Position numbers and translations under genes: made by a program. Source: an uncultured Gammaproteobacteria bacterium (GTDB lineage Bacteria > Pseudomonadota > Gammaproteobacteria > Enterobacterales > Succinivibrionaceae). Taken from it: a stretch of DNA of 53,983 bases. A model generated the notes under the pieces. The model was not told the DNA's origin, searched no databases, and saw only the letters and a list, made by a program, of their open reading frames with translations. This document shows positions 10,112 through 18,477 of the stretch, piece after piece. The DNA lies in the NCBI GenBank assembly GCA_900315395.1, contig OMZC01000065.1, positions 1-53,983 on the forward strand, read 5' to 3'. Within the stretch, counting starts at the first letter, position 1. Each line of letters opens with the position of its first letter.

Positions 10112-10622
10112 TAAAGAGAAAAAATCATCTTTTCTGTTTGTTCTAGTGCCAATGATCTTTATCTCATTGATATTACAGATTGTGCACTTACCAGCATCGG
10201 TTTCTGATTACAGACCAGATATCCTAGTACTAGTACTGATCTTCTTTTCAATGAATAGCCACTTTACGCTAAGACTCGAAACTGCTTGGCTAGTTGGCAT
10301 TATTCTAGATTTAGTAACTGGTGCTCCTTTAGGTATCAATGCCTTTGTGATTAGTACTCAGATCTATCTAATTAATACTCAATTTAAAAACTTTCCAAAA
10401 TACTCCCTGTGGCAACAGGCAATCATTATTGGTGTCATTAACTTAATTGTTAATGTATTAGGTTATTGGATTGAGCATATTATTGGTCAAAGCTATTATG
10501 AGGTAAGTTTTATTCTACCTACTCTAATTACAGCTGCATTCTGGCCAATTGTGTATTTAATTAGTTACATTCTTTGTTCAACTTTCTCTATTGATACAGA
10601 AGATAAAGAAAAAATTGACTAA
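10104..10622 (+). CDS. mreD: Rod shape-determining protein MreD
   Basis: MreD is a small polytopic inner-membrane partner of MreC. The 172-residue product is strongly hydrophobic with about five predicted membrane segments. It has family-typical features such as YRPDILVLVLIFFSMN and the GIILDLVTGAPLGINAF loop. Its ATG overlaps the end of mreC by 8 bp, so translation is probably coupled, and maf starts 1 bp after its stop. Assignment rests on sequence features and on position in mreBCD. Confidence 0.93.
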   Translation: MISKEKKSSFLFVLVPMIFISLILQIVHLPASVSDYRPDILVLVLIFFSMNSHFTLRLETAWLVGIILDLVTGAPLGINAFVISTQIYLINTQFKNFPKYSLWQQAIIIGVINLIVNVLGYWIEHIIGQSYYEVSFILPTLITAAFWPIVYLISYILCSTFSIDTEDKEKID

Positions 10623-10623
10623 T

Positions 10624-11211
10624 ATGAACAAACTAATTCTAGCTTCAGGCTCTCCTCGAAGAAAAGAATTTCTGTCTTATTTAGGGATCCCTTTTTCTAT
10701 AGTGATCCCTCATGCAGATGAATCTCTAATTAAAGATGAGATCCCCTCAGAGCTTGTAAAAAGACTATCAAAACTCAAAGCTTCCATTGTTGCCAAAGAA
10801 TACCCTGATGCTGTAGTGATTGCAGCAGATACTGTCGTATCTTTAAATGCAGAGATCTTAGGTAAACCTAAGAACAGAGATAATGCCTTTTTAATGATTA
10901 AAAAGTTACAAGGTAAAACACACTCTGTTTATACAGGTACAACCATTCAACAAAACGATAAAATCAGAAGCTTTGTATGTGCCACTGAAGTTACCTTCGC
11001 ACCTTTAGATGATGAACTGATTTGGACTTATGTAAACTCAGGAGAGGGTGACGATAAGGCTGGTGCTTATGCTCTGCAGGGCATTGCTTCAATGCTAATT
11101 GAAAAAGTGAAAGGCTCTGTAAGTACAGTTATTGGCTTGCCCATCTGCGAAGTTAGAGAGTGTTTAAAAGAATTTGGAATTGTTCCTAAAGTAATAGACG
11201 CAAAGAAATAG
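10624..11211 (+). CDS. maf: Maf-family nucleoside triphosphate pyrophosphatase (YhdE type)
   Basis: Maf proteins hydrolyse non-canonical or surplus nucleoside triphosphates; the YhdE branch acts on dTTP and UTP. The 195-residue protein begins MNKLILASGSPRRKEFL, the Maf P-loop-like signature, and has the conserved VVIAADTVVSLN, ILGKPKNRDNAF, VYTGTT and GDDKAGAYALQGIASMLIEKVKGS segments. The ATG at 10624 is chosen because it gives the canonical N-terminus and sits one base after the mreD stop; a longer reading would overlap mreD. The mreBCD-yhdE order matches E. coli, but the next gene there, rng (RNase G), is absent. Confidence 0.95.
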   Translation: MNKLILASGSPRRKEFLSYLGIPFSIVIPHADESLIKDEIPSELVKRLSKLKASIVAKEYPDAVVIAADTVVSLNAEILGKPKNRDNAFLMIKKLQGKTHSVYTGTTIQQNDKIRSFVCATEVTFAPLDDELIWTYVNSGEGDDKAGAYALQGIASMLIEKVKGSVSTVIGLPICEVRECLKEFGIVPKVIDAKK

Positions 11212-11244
11212 TTCTACAGAAAGTTCTTAAAAAGAGTTCTAAAA

Positions 11245-12687
11245 ATGGATAATTACGAAAAAACTAAATCTATCCTTTGGGGTAATAGCGACATCACCGA
11301 AGAGAGCGCTAACAAGGCTCTTAAGTTACTGTGTGAAAGAAATATCGACTTTGGTGATCTCTTTTTTGAAAGAGTAGTTTCAGAGAGCTTTTCTCTAGAA
11401 GAAGGTATTGTCAAAGGAGGCTCTTTTAACATTAGTCAGGGCGTTGGTGTAAGAGCAATTGATGGTGCTAAAACAGGCTTTGCTTACTCTGATGTATTAG
11501 ATAATAAGTCTCTTTATGAAGCTTGCTCTGCAGCTCATTCTATTAGTAAAGGTCAAAACTGCAACAGCATTGACATCAACAATGGTGTTAAAAAGACTAA
11601 TGCTCTATATGTTAGTGATGATCCAATCTTTTCTATGGACAGAGCTCAAAAAGCTAAGATTTTAGAGATTTTAAACGCTGAAGCGAGAGCTCTTGATCCT
11701 AGAGTAGTTCAGGTAATGGCAGGCTTATCCTGCACTCACAGAACTACCTTAGTAATGCCTACAGATAATCCTTCAAGATATGACATCAAACCTATGGTTC
11801 ATCTCTCTGTTTCTGTAGTTATGGAAAAAGATGGCAGAAGAGAAGTAGGTTATGCAAGTGCAGGTGGCGCTATTCTTTTAGAAGAGTTATTAAAAAACAA
11901 TTCATTAAAAGATCTTGCTAAAGAAGCTGTAAGAATTGCAGCTGTTAATATGGAAGCAATACCAGCTCCTGCTGGTACCATGACTGTTGTTTTAGGTGCT
12001 GGTTGGCCTGGAGTTTTAGTACATGAAGCTGTAGGTCATGGACTTGAAGGTGACTTCAACAGAACCGGTTCATCTGCATTTACAGGCAAGATTGGACAGA
12101 AGGTAGCATCTGAAGCTTGTACTATCATCGATGATGGCACTATACCTAACAGAAGAGGCTCTATGAGCTTTGATGATGAAGGTACTGATACAGCATCTAA
12201 TGTGCTTATCGAAAATGGCATCTTAAAAGGTTATATGCAAGACAGACAGAATGCTATGTTGATGCACATGAAGCCTACAGGTAATGGCAGACGTGAAAGC
12301 TATAACTGTCTTCCTATGCCTCGAATGACCAATACCTTTATGCAGAAAGGCGATTTTACTAAAGATGAAATCTTATCTTCAGTAAAAGATGGTATCTATG
12401 CTGTTACCTTTAAAGGTGGTCAGGTTGATATTACCTCAGGTCAATTTGTATTCTCTACCTCTGAGGCTTATTTAATTAAAGATGGCAAAATCTCTACACC
12501 TATCAAGGGAGCAACTTTAATTGGTAACGGACCTAAGACCATGCAGCAAGTATCAATGGTAGGTAATGATCTTGAATTTGATGCAGGTATTGGCGTTTGC
12601 GGTAAGGCAGGACAGTCAGTTCCTGTTGGCATTGGTCAGCCTACAGTAAAAATCGATTCTATTACTGTTGGCGGTACTAAAGCTTAA
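11245..12687 (+). CDS. tldD: Metalloprotease TldD
   Basis: TldD with its partner TldE (PmbA) forms a zinc protease that degrades unfolded peptides and processes some modified peptides such as microcin B17. The 480-residue protein has the HExxxH zinc motif in HEAVGHGLEGD, followed by the GRRESYNCLPMPRMTN segment and the C-terminal VGNDLEFDAGIGVCGKAGQSVPVGIGQP region typical of the active subunit. tldE is not in the window. It ends the mreBCD-maf operon and converges on darP; in E. coli darP lies next to tldE instead. Confidence 0.96.
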   Translation: MDNYEKTKSILWGNSDITEESANKALKLLCERNIDFGDLFFERVVSESFSLEEGIVKGGSFNISQGVGVRAIDGAKTGFAYSDVLDNKSLYEACSAAHSISKGQNCNSIDINNGVKKTNALYVSDDPIFSMDRAQKAKILEILNAEARALDPRVVQVMAGLSCTHRTTLVMPTDNPSRYDIKPMVHLSVSVVMEKDGRREVGYASAGGAILLEELLKNNSLKDLAKEAVRIAAVNMEAIPAPAGTMTVVLGAGWPGVLVHEAVGHGLEGDFNRTGSSAFTGKIGQKVASEACTIIDDGTIPNRRGSMSFDDEGTDTASNVLIENGILKGYMQDRQNAMLMHMKPTGNGRRESYNCLPMPRMTNTFMQKGDFTKDEILSSVKDGIYAVTFKGGQVDITSGQFVFSTSEAYLIKDGKISTPIKGATLIGNGPKTMQQVSMVGNDLEFDAGIGVCGKAGQSVPVGIGQPTVKIDSITVGGTKA

Positions 12688-12689
12688 AT

Positions 12690-12732
12690 TAAAAAGTCAG
12701 ACACTGTGATAATTTCACCTTGTCTGACTTAA
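12690..12732. terminator. Bidirectional terminator between tldD and darP
   Basis: A perfect 10 bp inverted repeat AAGTCAGACA/TGTCTGACTT (12694-12703, 12721-12730) encloses an inner GTGA/TCAC pair. On the minus strand it runs into TTTTTAATTT, ending darP transcription; the plus-strand tail is weaker. Confidence 0.75.
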
Positions 12733-12797
12733 CTATTCTTCTTACTACTCATCAGTCATCTATCTATTGCTATTTGAGTAGTACTTTAAAGTAGTTT

Positions 12798-13355
12798 TTA
12801 CTTTAACAGTTCTTGAGGGATCTCAACTCCTGCCCTTGCAATCTCACTCTTTAAATACTTAAATAAAGCTCTTGAATTAGGCTTACTTGCCTCAGCATCT
12901 GCTGTAAGTTCAGCCTTAGCTTTCTTAATTAAAGTTCTAAGCTTATTTCTATCAGTATCTAGAATTAAAGAGCAGAATCCATTTAAGACCTCAACACCAC
13001 CGTTGAGCATATTCTCTCTTAGTTTTTCTAATTTCATAGTATTAGGATCTTCTTTTGAAGAAGCGCCTAACATATTCACCTGATTTTCTAAATCAGAGTC
13101 ATCGTAATTTCTCTGTAGCTTTGCTACATACTGTAACTGACGACGTCTTTCATCTGATTTAGGTTTGAGCTTACGAGCAACTAACAAAGCCTCTTTAACG
13201 TCTTGAGGAATAACTAGTGATTTAAAACTCTGTTCGCCAAGATTAGCAATCTTTTCTACAAGTTTTCTAATCGCTTGAGCTTCCCTCTTATGAGAACTTC
13301 TGCTGCCCTCTTCAGGCTCAGCATCAAAGCCTTCAAAATGTTGTTGTTCTGCCAT
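12798..13355 (-). CDS. darP: Ribosome biogenesis factor DarP (YjgA/DUF615)
   Basis: DarP (YjgA) associates with late 50S precursors. The 185-residue protein is highly charged and helical. It has the family landmarks KREAQAIRKLVEKIANLG, a RRRQLQYVAKLQR helix, the DRNKLRTLIKKAKAE segment and the C-terminal SRALFKYLKSEIA. The N-terminal 20 residues are acidic, as in other members. It is the last gene of the mla block, 28 bp after mlaB, and faces tldD across a shared terminator. Confidence 0.9.
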   Translation of the reverse strand: MAEQQHFEGFDAEPEEGSRSSHKREAQAIRKLVEKIANLGEQSFKSLVIPQDVKEALLVARKLKPKSDERRRQLQYVAKLQRNYDDSDLENQVNMLGASSKEDPNTMKLEKLRENMLNGGVEVLNGFCSLILDTDRNKLRTLIKKAKAELTADAEASKPNSRALFKYLKSEIARAGVEIPQELLK

Positions 13356-13383
13356 ATTTTCTTTTTCTATATCAAATTAGAGT

Positions 13384-13629
13384 TTAGTCTAATACAAACA
13401 ACTGACCTAATCTGTAAGTATTGATTAGGTTCATTGCGCTTACAGGTACATTGATAAGATGTAACTTCTGATCTTTTTGAGCCTTTGCCCATTTAACAAG
13501 AAGAGCCATTCCTGAGACATCAATTGCGCTAATATCTTTTAGATCAACTGTATTCTCTTTGAATAGGTCTTCTCTCTTGTCCCAAAGGCTTGGTACAGAA
13601 TCAAAGTTTAATTTATCTATCTTATTCAT
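13384..13629 (-). CDS. mlaB: MlaB, STAS-domain subunit of the Mla phospholipid transporter
   Basis: MlaB is the small cytoplasmic STAS protein that binds and stabilises the MlaF ATPase. The 81-residue product is short but has the STAS core: the strand leading into SAIDVSGMALLVKWAKAQ, the helix-start region that contacts the ATPase, and the following LHLINVP strand. It lies 8 bp after mlaC in the mlaFEDCB order, which strongly supports the call despite low sequence conservation. Confidence 0.88.
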   Translation of the reverse strand: MNKIDKLNFDSVPSLWDKREDLFKENTVDLKDISAIDVSGMALLVKWAKAQKDQKLHLINVPVSAMNLINTYRLGQLFVLD

Positions 13630-13637
13630 TCTTACAA

Positions 13638-14249
13638 TTACTTCTTATCGCCTGACTTTAGCTTTGCAATTGCAGCGTCTACACCATTATTCTTAATAAT
13701 TGGTGATAACTCTGAAATTTTTGCATCTAACATTGAAATGTTTTCACCGATAAGATCAAATGCTTTCCACTGACCAGTCTTGTTGTTCTTTCTTAATTTT
13801 AAAACCAGCTCTAAATCCTTTTTTCCAGCCTCTCTAATCAGTAGTTTTACAGAAACTAGATTGGTTGATGGATCAACAGATTCTACTTTAGCTGGAACGA
13901 TATCCTGATTGGTGTATTTGCTTAATACATCAATTAAGCTGTTCTTCATGTAAACAGCAAATTCATCAGTAAAGCGCTGTCTTTCTTCAGCTGAAGTATT
14001 CTTTAAAGAAGTACCGATAACCTTGTAAGCTGCATACTTGATATCAATATAAGGAATAAGATCCTTTTCAATGATACCTTCTGCAACAGATCTATCTGAT
14101 AACTTGTCTTTGTTAGCTTTAATATCGTTAATGGTTGTAGTAGCTACTTCATTTGCTAACTCATAAGGATTGTTATCAGCAGCCTGTACTGATGACACAC
14201 CACATAAAGCGATACCTAATGCTAAAAAATAACTAAAAATTTTCTTCAT
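13638..14249 (-). CDS. mlaC: MlaC, periplasmic phospholipid shuttle
   Basis: MlaC carries phospholipid across the periplasm between the outer-membrane MlaA complex and inner-membrane MlaFEDB. The 203-residue precursor has a signal peptide (MKKIFSYFLALGIALCGVSSVQA) with cleavage after AQA-like VQA near residue 23. The mature domain contains family features: ANEVATTTINDIKANKD, YIDIKYAAYKVIG, RQRFTDEFAVYMKNS and the C-terminal WKAFDLIGENISML. It sits 11 bp after mlaD. Confidence 0.95.
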   Translation of the reverse strand: MKKIFSYFLALGIALCGVSSVQAADNNPYELANEVATTTINDIKANKDKLSDRSVAEGIIEKDLIPYIDIKYAAYKVIGTSLKNTSAEERQRFTDEFAVYMKNSLIDVLSKYTNQDIVPAKVESVDPSTNLVSVKLLIREAGKKDLELVLKLRKNNKTGQWKAFDLIGENISMLDAKISELSPIIKNNGVDAAIAKLKSGDKK

Positions 14250-14260
14250 AATTTCACCTA

Positions 14261-14785
14261 CTATTGAGCAGCTTCTTCTTTATTAGCCTGCTCTTTATCC
14301 TGAGAGTCTTTCTTATCAGCACTTGAATTGAATACAAACTTAGAGATCAAATCTTCAAGTACTAAAGCTGAACCTGTATCGTGGATTACATCACCATCTT
14401 TAAGATAGGTTGAACCCATATCCTCATCATAAAAGCCTGGAGTAATACTAATGTACTGCTCACCAATAATACCAGCGGTTTGAATTGAAGCTTTTGACTC
14501 ACTTGATAATTTGTCATACTGCTTTTCAATATCAAGCTCTACAACAGGAGATAAGGTCTTTGGATCTAAAGAAATAGCACCAACTCTACCGATTAGAACA
14601 CCACCAATTCTAATTGGAGCTCTAATTCTCAGAGAACCTACATTCTCAAAATTTGCATAAACTTTATAAGTCTGGTTGTTGCTGTTTAGAACTAAGCCTG
14701 CAACTTTTAAGGCTAAGATCACAGCTGCTATTATTCCTAACAGCATAAATACGCCAACCATAATTTCAGCTTTTAAATATTTCAT
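14261..14785 (-). CDS. mlaD: MlaD, MCE-domain subunit of the Mla transporter
   Basis: MlaD forms a hexameric periplasmic ring on the inner-membrane Mla complex and passes lipid to and from MlaC. The 174-residue protein has one N-terminal membrane helix (about 7-30) and a single MCE domain (YKVYANFENVGSLRIRAPIRIGG, then VGAISLD and GIIGEQYISITPG). The C-terminal 25 residues are polar and charged (KKDSQDKEQANKEEAAQ). Spacings to mlaE and mlaC of about 12 bp show a compact operon. Confidence 0.97.
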   Translation of the reverse strand: MKYLKAEIMVGVFMLLGIIAAVILALKVAGLVLNSNNQTYKVYANFENVGSLRIRAPIRIGGVLIGRVGAISLDPKTLSPVVELDIEKQYDKLSSESKASIQTAGIIGEQYISITPGFYDEDMGSTYLKDGDVIHDTGSALVLEDLISKFVFNSSADKKDSQDKEQANKEEAAQ

Positions 14786-14798
14786 AAGTAATACCCAA

Positions 14799-15572
14799 TT
14801 AGAACATTAATGCTGTTAACACGAAATCGAAACCTAAAACTGCTAGTGAAGACTGAACCACAGTAGCAGTTGTAGCTCTACTAATACCTTCTGATGTAGG
14901 CTTACAATCATAGCCATTGAACAGAGCTATCCATGTGCATACAAAGCCAAAAGCTACTGCCTTAATCATCATAGGAATAAGATCTTTTAAAGCATCCACA
15001 CTAGCTTGCATACTAGACCAGTAAATACCATCATCAAGACCTAACCAATCTACACCTACTAACTTACCACCATAGATACCCACAAGGCAGAATAGTAAAG
15101 ATAAGATAGGCATACTGATCATGCCTGCCCAGAATCTTGGAGCGATAACTCTCTTAAGAGGGTCAACAGCCATCATTTCTAAAGCTGATAACTGTTCTGA
15201 TGCCTTTAACTGACCTATTTCTGCTGTAAGAGCAGAACCTGCTCTACCTGCATAAAGCAAAGCTGTAACTACAGGACCTAATTCTCTGATAATTGCCAAA
15301 GAGACTAGGCTACCTAAAGATCCTGTTGCCATGAAATCTTTAAGAATATTAAAGCCCTGCAAACCTAAAACCATGCCGATGAAAAGACCAGATACAATAA
15401 TAATGATTATTGACTGAACGCCAATAAAGTAAATCTGGCTTACTAATAAAGGGAAAGTCTTTTTAAAGTTTGGTAATGCAAAAATAGAATGAAAGAAGAT
15501 AATAGTTGATCTTCCTAATGAGGCTATTTTCTTTAAAAAGTACCTTCCTAAAGATCCAAAGAAACCTAACAT
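14799..15572 (-). CDS. mlaE: MlaE, permease subunit of the Mla transporter
   Basis: MlaE is the polytopic inner-membrane permease of the MlaFEDB ABC transporter. The 257-residue protein has about five to six hydrophobic segments and the family segment [19 protein letters not shown] followed by [21 protein letters not shown], the coupling region to MlaF. Its ATG overlaps the mlaF stop codon by one base (TAATG), so translation is coupled. Confidence 0.97.
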   Translation of the reverse strand: MLGFFGSLGRYFLKKIASLGRSTIIFFHSIFALPNFKKTFPLLVSQIYFIGVQSIIIIIVSGLFIGMVLGLQGFNILKDFMATGSLGSLVSLAIIRELGPVVTALLYAGRAGSALTAEIGQLKASEQLSALEMMAVDPLKRVIAPRFWAGMISMPILSLLFCLVGIYGGKLVGVDWLGLDDGIYWSSMQASVDALKDLIPMMIKAVAFGFVCTWIALFNGYDCKPTSEGISRATTATVVQSSLAVLGFDFVLTALMF

Positions 15573-16366
15573 TACAGCTCCTCAATATAGTTGTCTGAGC
15601 CTTTTAATTTAAAGGCATAAGGACCATCAAAGTCTCCTTGAATAAACTGCATAACTCTAGGATCTTTGCTGTTCTTAATTTCTTCAGGAGTACCACAACC
15701 TAATACAGAGCCTTCAGCTAAGATGTAAACGTAATGAGCAATCTCTAAAATCTCCTTAACATCATGAGTTACGACAACAGAGGTCTTACCTAAGGATTTG
15801 TTAATATCAGAGATTAGCTTTACAAGAACACCTTTAGTAATAGGATCTTGACCTACAAAAGGCTCATCATACATAACCAAATCAGGATCAAGAGAAATAG
15901 CACGTGCAAGGGCTGCTCTTCTTGCCATACCACCTGATAATTCTGCTGGATATAAATTAGCCGCGGCTCTCATACCTACAGCTTCTAAGTTCATCATGAC
16001 CACATCATAGACGAGCTCTTCTGGTAAATTAGTATGTTCTCTAATAGGAAATGCTACATTTTCAAAAACATTCATGTCTGAAAATAAAGCACCACTTTGG
16101 AATAACATACTCATTCTCTGTCTTAACTTATATAAATCGTTTCTATTTAAAGAATGGATGTTTATTCCATCAAATTCGATGGTTCCCTCATTAGGTGTCA
16201 GCTGAGCACCAATAAGTCTTAAAATGGTGGTTTTACCAGTACCTGAAGGACCTAAAATTGCGGTAATTTTTCCTTTTGGAATGTCGAGTGTCAGATTTTT
16301 ATAAATCTGTTTACTTTGATAAGAAAACGATACATTCCTTACTTTAATCAGTGCATTATCACTCAT
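15572..16366 (-). CDS. mlaF: MlaF, ATPase subunit of the Mla transporter
   Basis: MlaF is the ABC ATPase that powers phospholipid movement by the Mla complex. It has Walker [10 protein letters not shown], the Q-loop region [20 protein letters not shown], signature [14 protein letters not shown] and Walker [15 protein letters not shown]. The ATG at 16366 is preferred over an upstream GTG because GGA lies at a suitable distance. It is the first gene of mlaFEDCB-darP and follows a terminator after rapZ. Confidence 0.97.
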   Translation of the reverse strand: MSDNALIKVRNVSFSYQSKQIYKNLTLDIPKGKITAILGPSGTGKTTILRLIGAQLTPNEGTIEFDGINIHSLNRNDLYKLRQRMSMLFQSGALFSDMNVFENVAFPIREHTNLPEELVYDVVMMNLEAVGMRAAANLYPAELSGGMARRAALARAISLDPDLVMYDEPFVGQDPITKGVLVKLISDINKSLGKTSVVVTHDVKEILEIAHYVYILAEGSVLGCGTPEEIKNSKDPRVMQFIQGDFDGPYAFKLKGSDNYIEEL

Positions 16367-16487
16367 GTTTAATTCCACAAAAGAAGTCTATATGCGTATA
16401 TTTTACCAAACATAAGGCAAACATACCGCACTGTATTGATGAGAATTTTCGATTTGGATTATATAGATTTTGAAGATTTTCTCAAAA

Positions 16488-16514
16488 TCAAAAGCACATA
16501 AAATGTATGTGCTC
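16488..16514 (-). terminator. Terminator after rapZ
   Basis: A perfect 8 bp stem AGCACATA/TATGTGCT (16493-16500, 16506-16513) is followed on the minus strand by TTTGATTTT, just past the rapZ stop. Confidence 0.7.
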
Positions 16515-16524
16515 CTTGATTATC

Positions 16525-17418
16525 TTATTTTGAGACAAGCTCTTTTTTCTTGCGAAGTAAGGTTCTATGACGAACTTTTACAGAAATTCCGCGCTCTTTA
16601 AATCTGTCAGCTAGACTTTGAGCTATATACACTGATCTGTGGAAACCACCTGTACATCCAATAGCTACAGTAAGATAACTTCTGTCACTTTGTTCTATAG
16701 GCTTTAAGATTCCATAGAGTAAGTCATCAATCTTATCAATATAAGCTTCTACTTCTGGGTATTTAGCAAAAAAGTCTTTTACAGGTTGTTCTAGACCACA
16801 ATATTCTCTTAATTCTTTTTCCCAATAAGGGTTTGGTAAGAACCTAGCATCAAACACAAAATCAGCATCTTTAGTTACTCCATCTTTGTAACCAAAAGAT
16901 TCAAAGATGATAACAATCTGCTTATATGGCTTGCCCTGAATAGTAGTTACAACCTGCTGACATAACTCATGAACTGATAAATTAGTTGAATCAATACGTA
17001 AATCAGCAACTGAGGAGATGATCTTTAAGATCTCTGTTTCTTTTTGCAAAGCTTCATTTAAAGAAAGATTGTGCAGAGATAGAGGATGGAGACGTCTGGT
17101 TTCTGAATATCTTTTAATTAGAACCTGATCATCAGCATCAATAAAAATCACAGTGCCATTGATATCAGGATCATGAGTTGCTTTAGTGTAAATATCATTC
17201 AATTCAGAATAATCATCACTAATAGGGATATTTCTTACATCTAAAGATACAGCAATTTTTGGATAGCTCTTCTTTGCTAAATCAATTAACTCTTTTAGAA
17301 ATACAATAGGTAAATTATCGATGCAATAGAAACCTAAATCTTCTAATGCATGTAAGGCAACGGTTTTTCCTGAACCTGAGCGACCTGATATAACTACAAG
17401 ATCAACTTTGTTTGTCAT
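16525..17418 (-). CDS. rapZ: RapZ, RNase adapter / nucleotide-binding regulator
   Basis: In enterobacteria RapZ binds the sRNA GlmZ and recruits RNase E, linking glucosamine-6-phosphate levels to GlmS synthesis. The 297-residue protein has an N-terminal P-loop domain (Walker A GRSGSGKT at 12-19) with GFYCIDNLP, a Walker B-like TVIFIDADD, and the C-terminal RNA-binding domain with GCTGGFHRSVYIAQSLA and a basic end (KVRHRTLLRKKKE). It follows ptsN by 9 bp as in E. coli. The phosphocarrier gene ptsO (npr), which usually follows, is not present. Confidence 0.97.
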   Translation of the reverse strand: MTNKVDLVVISGRSGSGKTVALHALEDLGFYCIDNLPIVFLKELIDLAKKSYPKIAVSLDVRNIPISDDYSELNDIYTKATHDPDINGTVIFIDADDQVLIKRYSETRRLHPLSLHNLSLNEALQKETEILKIISSVADLRIDSTNLSVHELCQQVVTTIQGKPYKQIVIIFESFGYKDGVTKDADFVFDARFLPNPYWEKELREYCGLEQPVKDFFAKYPEVEAYIDKIDDLLYGILKPIEQSDRSYLTVAIGCTGGFHRSVYIAQSLADRFKERGISVKVRHRTLLRKKKELVSK

Positions 17419-17427
17419 AAAGATTCC

Positions 17428-17946
17428 CTATTGAAAATGAGGATTGTCAATTTCTGAAGAGTCTACTAATCCTTCTTGTACATGATCTAACAACAAATCA
17501 ATCTGATTAAGGATCACTTCAACTTTTTGCTTTTCATTTTTAGATAGTCGTAAAGCATTCAACAAATCGACATTAGATAAGACTATTGTAAGACTTTTTA
17601 AAAGTGACTCAACTTTTTCTACATCATCTTTAGGAGAAATGAACAGGCTAAAAGCAATATCTACTAACTGTTCATCTGCATCAATGGAATTGAAGGTTAT
17701 AGGCTTATCTAGGATACTTAAAATTGCAAAGGTTGGAGTTGAACTCTGTATCACAGCATGAGGAATTGCTACACCTTGGAAAAATACTGTAGTACCTAGT
17801 TTTTCTCTTTCATTTAGAGCAAAAATAATTTCTTTGGAAGTCTTTTTAGTAATAAAGGCAGCACATTCAGCTATTTCTTCAAAAAGTCTTTTTTTACTAA
17901 AACAGAATAAAGGAGACAGTATTTGTGTTTTAGGCAGTACTATCAA
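17428..17946 (-). CDS. ptsN: Nitrogen-related PTS EIIA component PtsN
   Basis: PtsN (EIIA-Ntr) is the end phosphoacceptor of the nitrogen PTS and regulates potassium uptake and other processes by protein contact. The 172-residue protein has the EIIA fold signature REKLGTTVFFQGVAIPHA, with the phosphorylated histidine at residue 63. The start is TTG at 17946, supported by GAGGA about eight bases upstream. It lies between hpf and rapZ, but a terminator hairpin separates it from hpf. The C-terminus runs about 10 residues past the usual end. Confidence 0.94.
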   Translation of the reverse strand: MIVLPKTQILSPLFCFSKKRLFEEIAECAAFITKKTSKEIIFALNEREKLGTTVFFQGVAIPHAVIQSSTPTFAILSILDKPITFNSIDADEQLVDIAFSLFISPKDDVEKVESLLKSLTIVLSNVDLLNALRLSKNEKQKVEVILNQIDLLLDHVQEGLVDSSEIDNPHFQ

Positions 17947-17965
17947 GATCTAATTCCTCTTTTTC

Positions 17966-17994
17966 CAAAAAAATGCCCTGCACAATGGCAGGGC
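17966..17994 (-). terminator. Terminator or attenuator between hpf and ptsN
   Basis: On the minus strand a perfect 7 bp GC-rich stem GCCCTGC/GCAGGGC with a six-base loop is followed by a run of seven T residues. It follows hpf and precedes ptsN. Confidence 0.85.
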
Positions 17995-18016
17995 TCCTCG
18001 TTGTTGAAGTTAACGA

Positions 18017-18301
18017 TTATGACTTTAACTTCTCTTTATACTTAACTAACTGACCGTCAACCTTATCGATTAGACCATCAATTGCTGGATACATACTCTC
18101 TGCCTGATGCTCAGCATGAAGATTACCACCTGCTACAGCTAAATCAGCTTTAGCAATTTGGTTCAATTTCTCAACTGTTAGAGTTACTGAGATAGAGGTA
18201 ATAATATCACCTTTACGCTCAAGACGCTTAAACTTGTCATTGACGTAATCTTTTAAAGAATCGGTTAACTTTACACCTACGCCATGAATATTGATTTGCA
18301 T
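18017..18301 (-). CDS. hpf: Ribosome hibernation promoting factor (short form)
   Basis: HPF binds in the decoding region of idle ribosomes and promotes 100S dimers in stationary phase. The 94-residue product is the short gammaproteobacterial form: MQINIHGVGVKLTDSLKDYVNDKFKRLER, then the beta strands ITSISVTLTVEK and the HAEHQAESMYPAIDGLIDKVDGQLVKYKEK helix. It lies between rpoN and ptsN as in E. coli and has AAGGAAG as ribosome binding site. Confidence 0.96.
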   Translation of the reverse strand: MQINIHGVGVKLTDSLKDYVNDKFKRLERKGDIITSISVTLTVEKLNQIAKADLAVAGGNLHAEHQAESMYPAIDGLIDKVDGQLVKYKEKLKS

Positions 18302-18359
18302 ATTTACTTCCTTAACCTGATCTTAGTGCCAGGTAATGTTAAGCGAGTACTAAATTGTA

Positions 18360-18406
18360 ACTACACTTTAATAATAGGTTGAAAAATCTAATAATTAAAG
18401 GTGTAA
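18360..18406. repeat. Imperfect inverted repeat between rpoN and hpf
   Basis: On the minus strand TACACCTTTAAT and ATTAAAGTGTA form about 11 pairs with one bulge, separated by about 22 bases. No clear T-run follows on the minus strand, so it may be a leader structure of hpf or a weak terminator of rpoN. Confidence 0.35.
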
Positions 18407-18477
18407 CTTCACAATTTTCTTAATAATTTTTAGCAATCAATTTCAATTCGTGAACTATTTCAATTTTCTGTAAAAAA

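Noticed and set aside
18302..18345. Sigma-54 promoter in the hpf leader
   Set aside because: TGGCAC is present on the minus strand but the TTGC element is missing at the required spacing (TCAGG instead).
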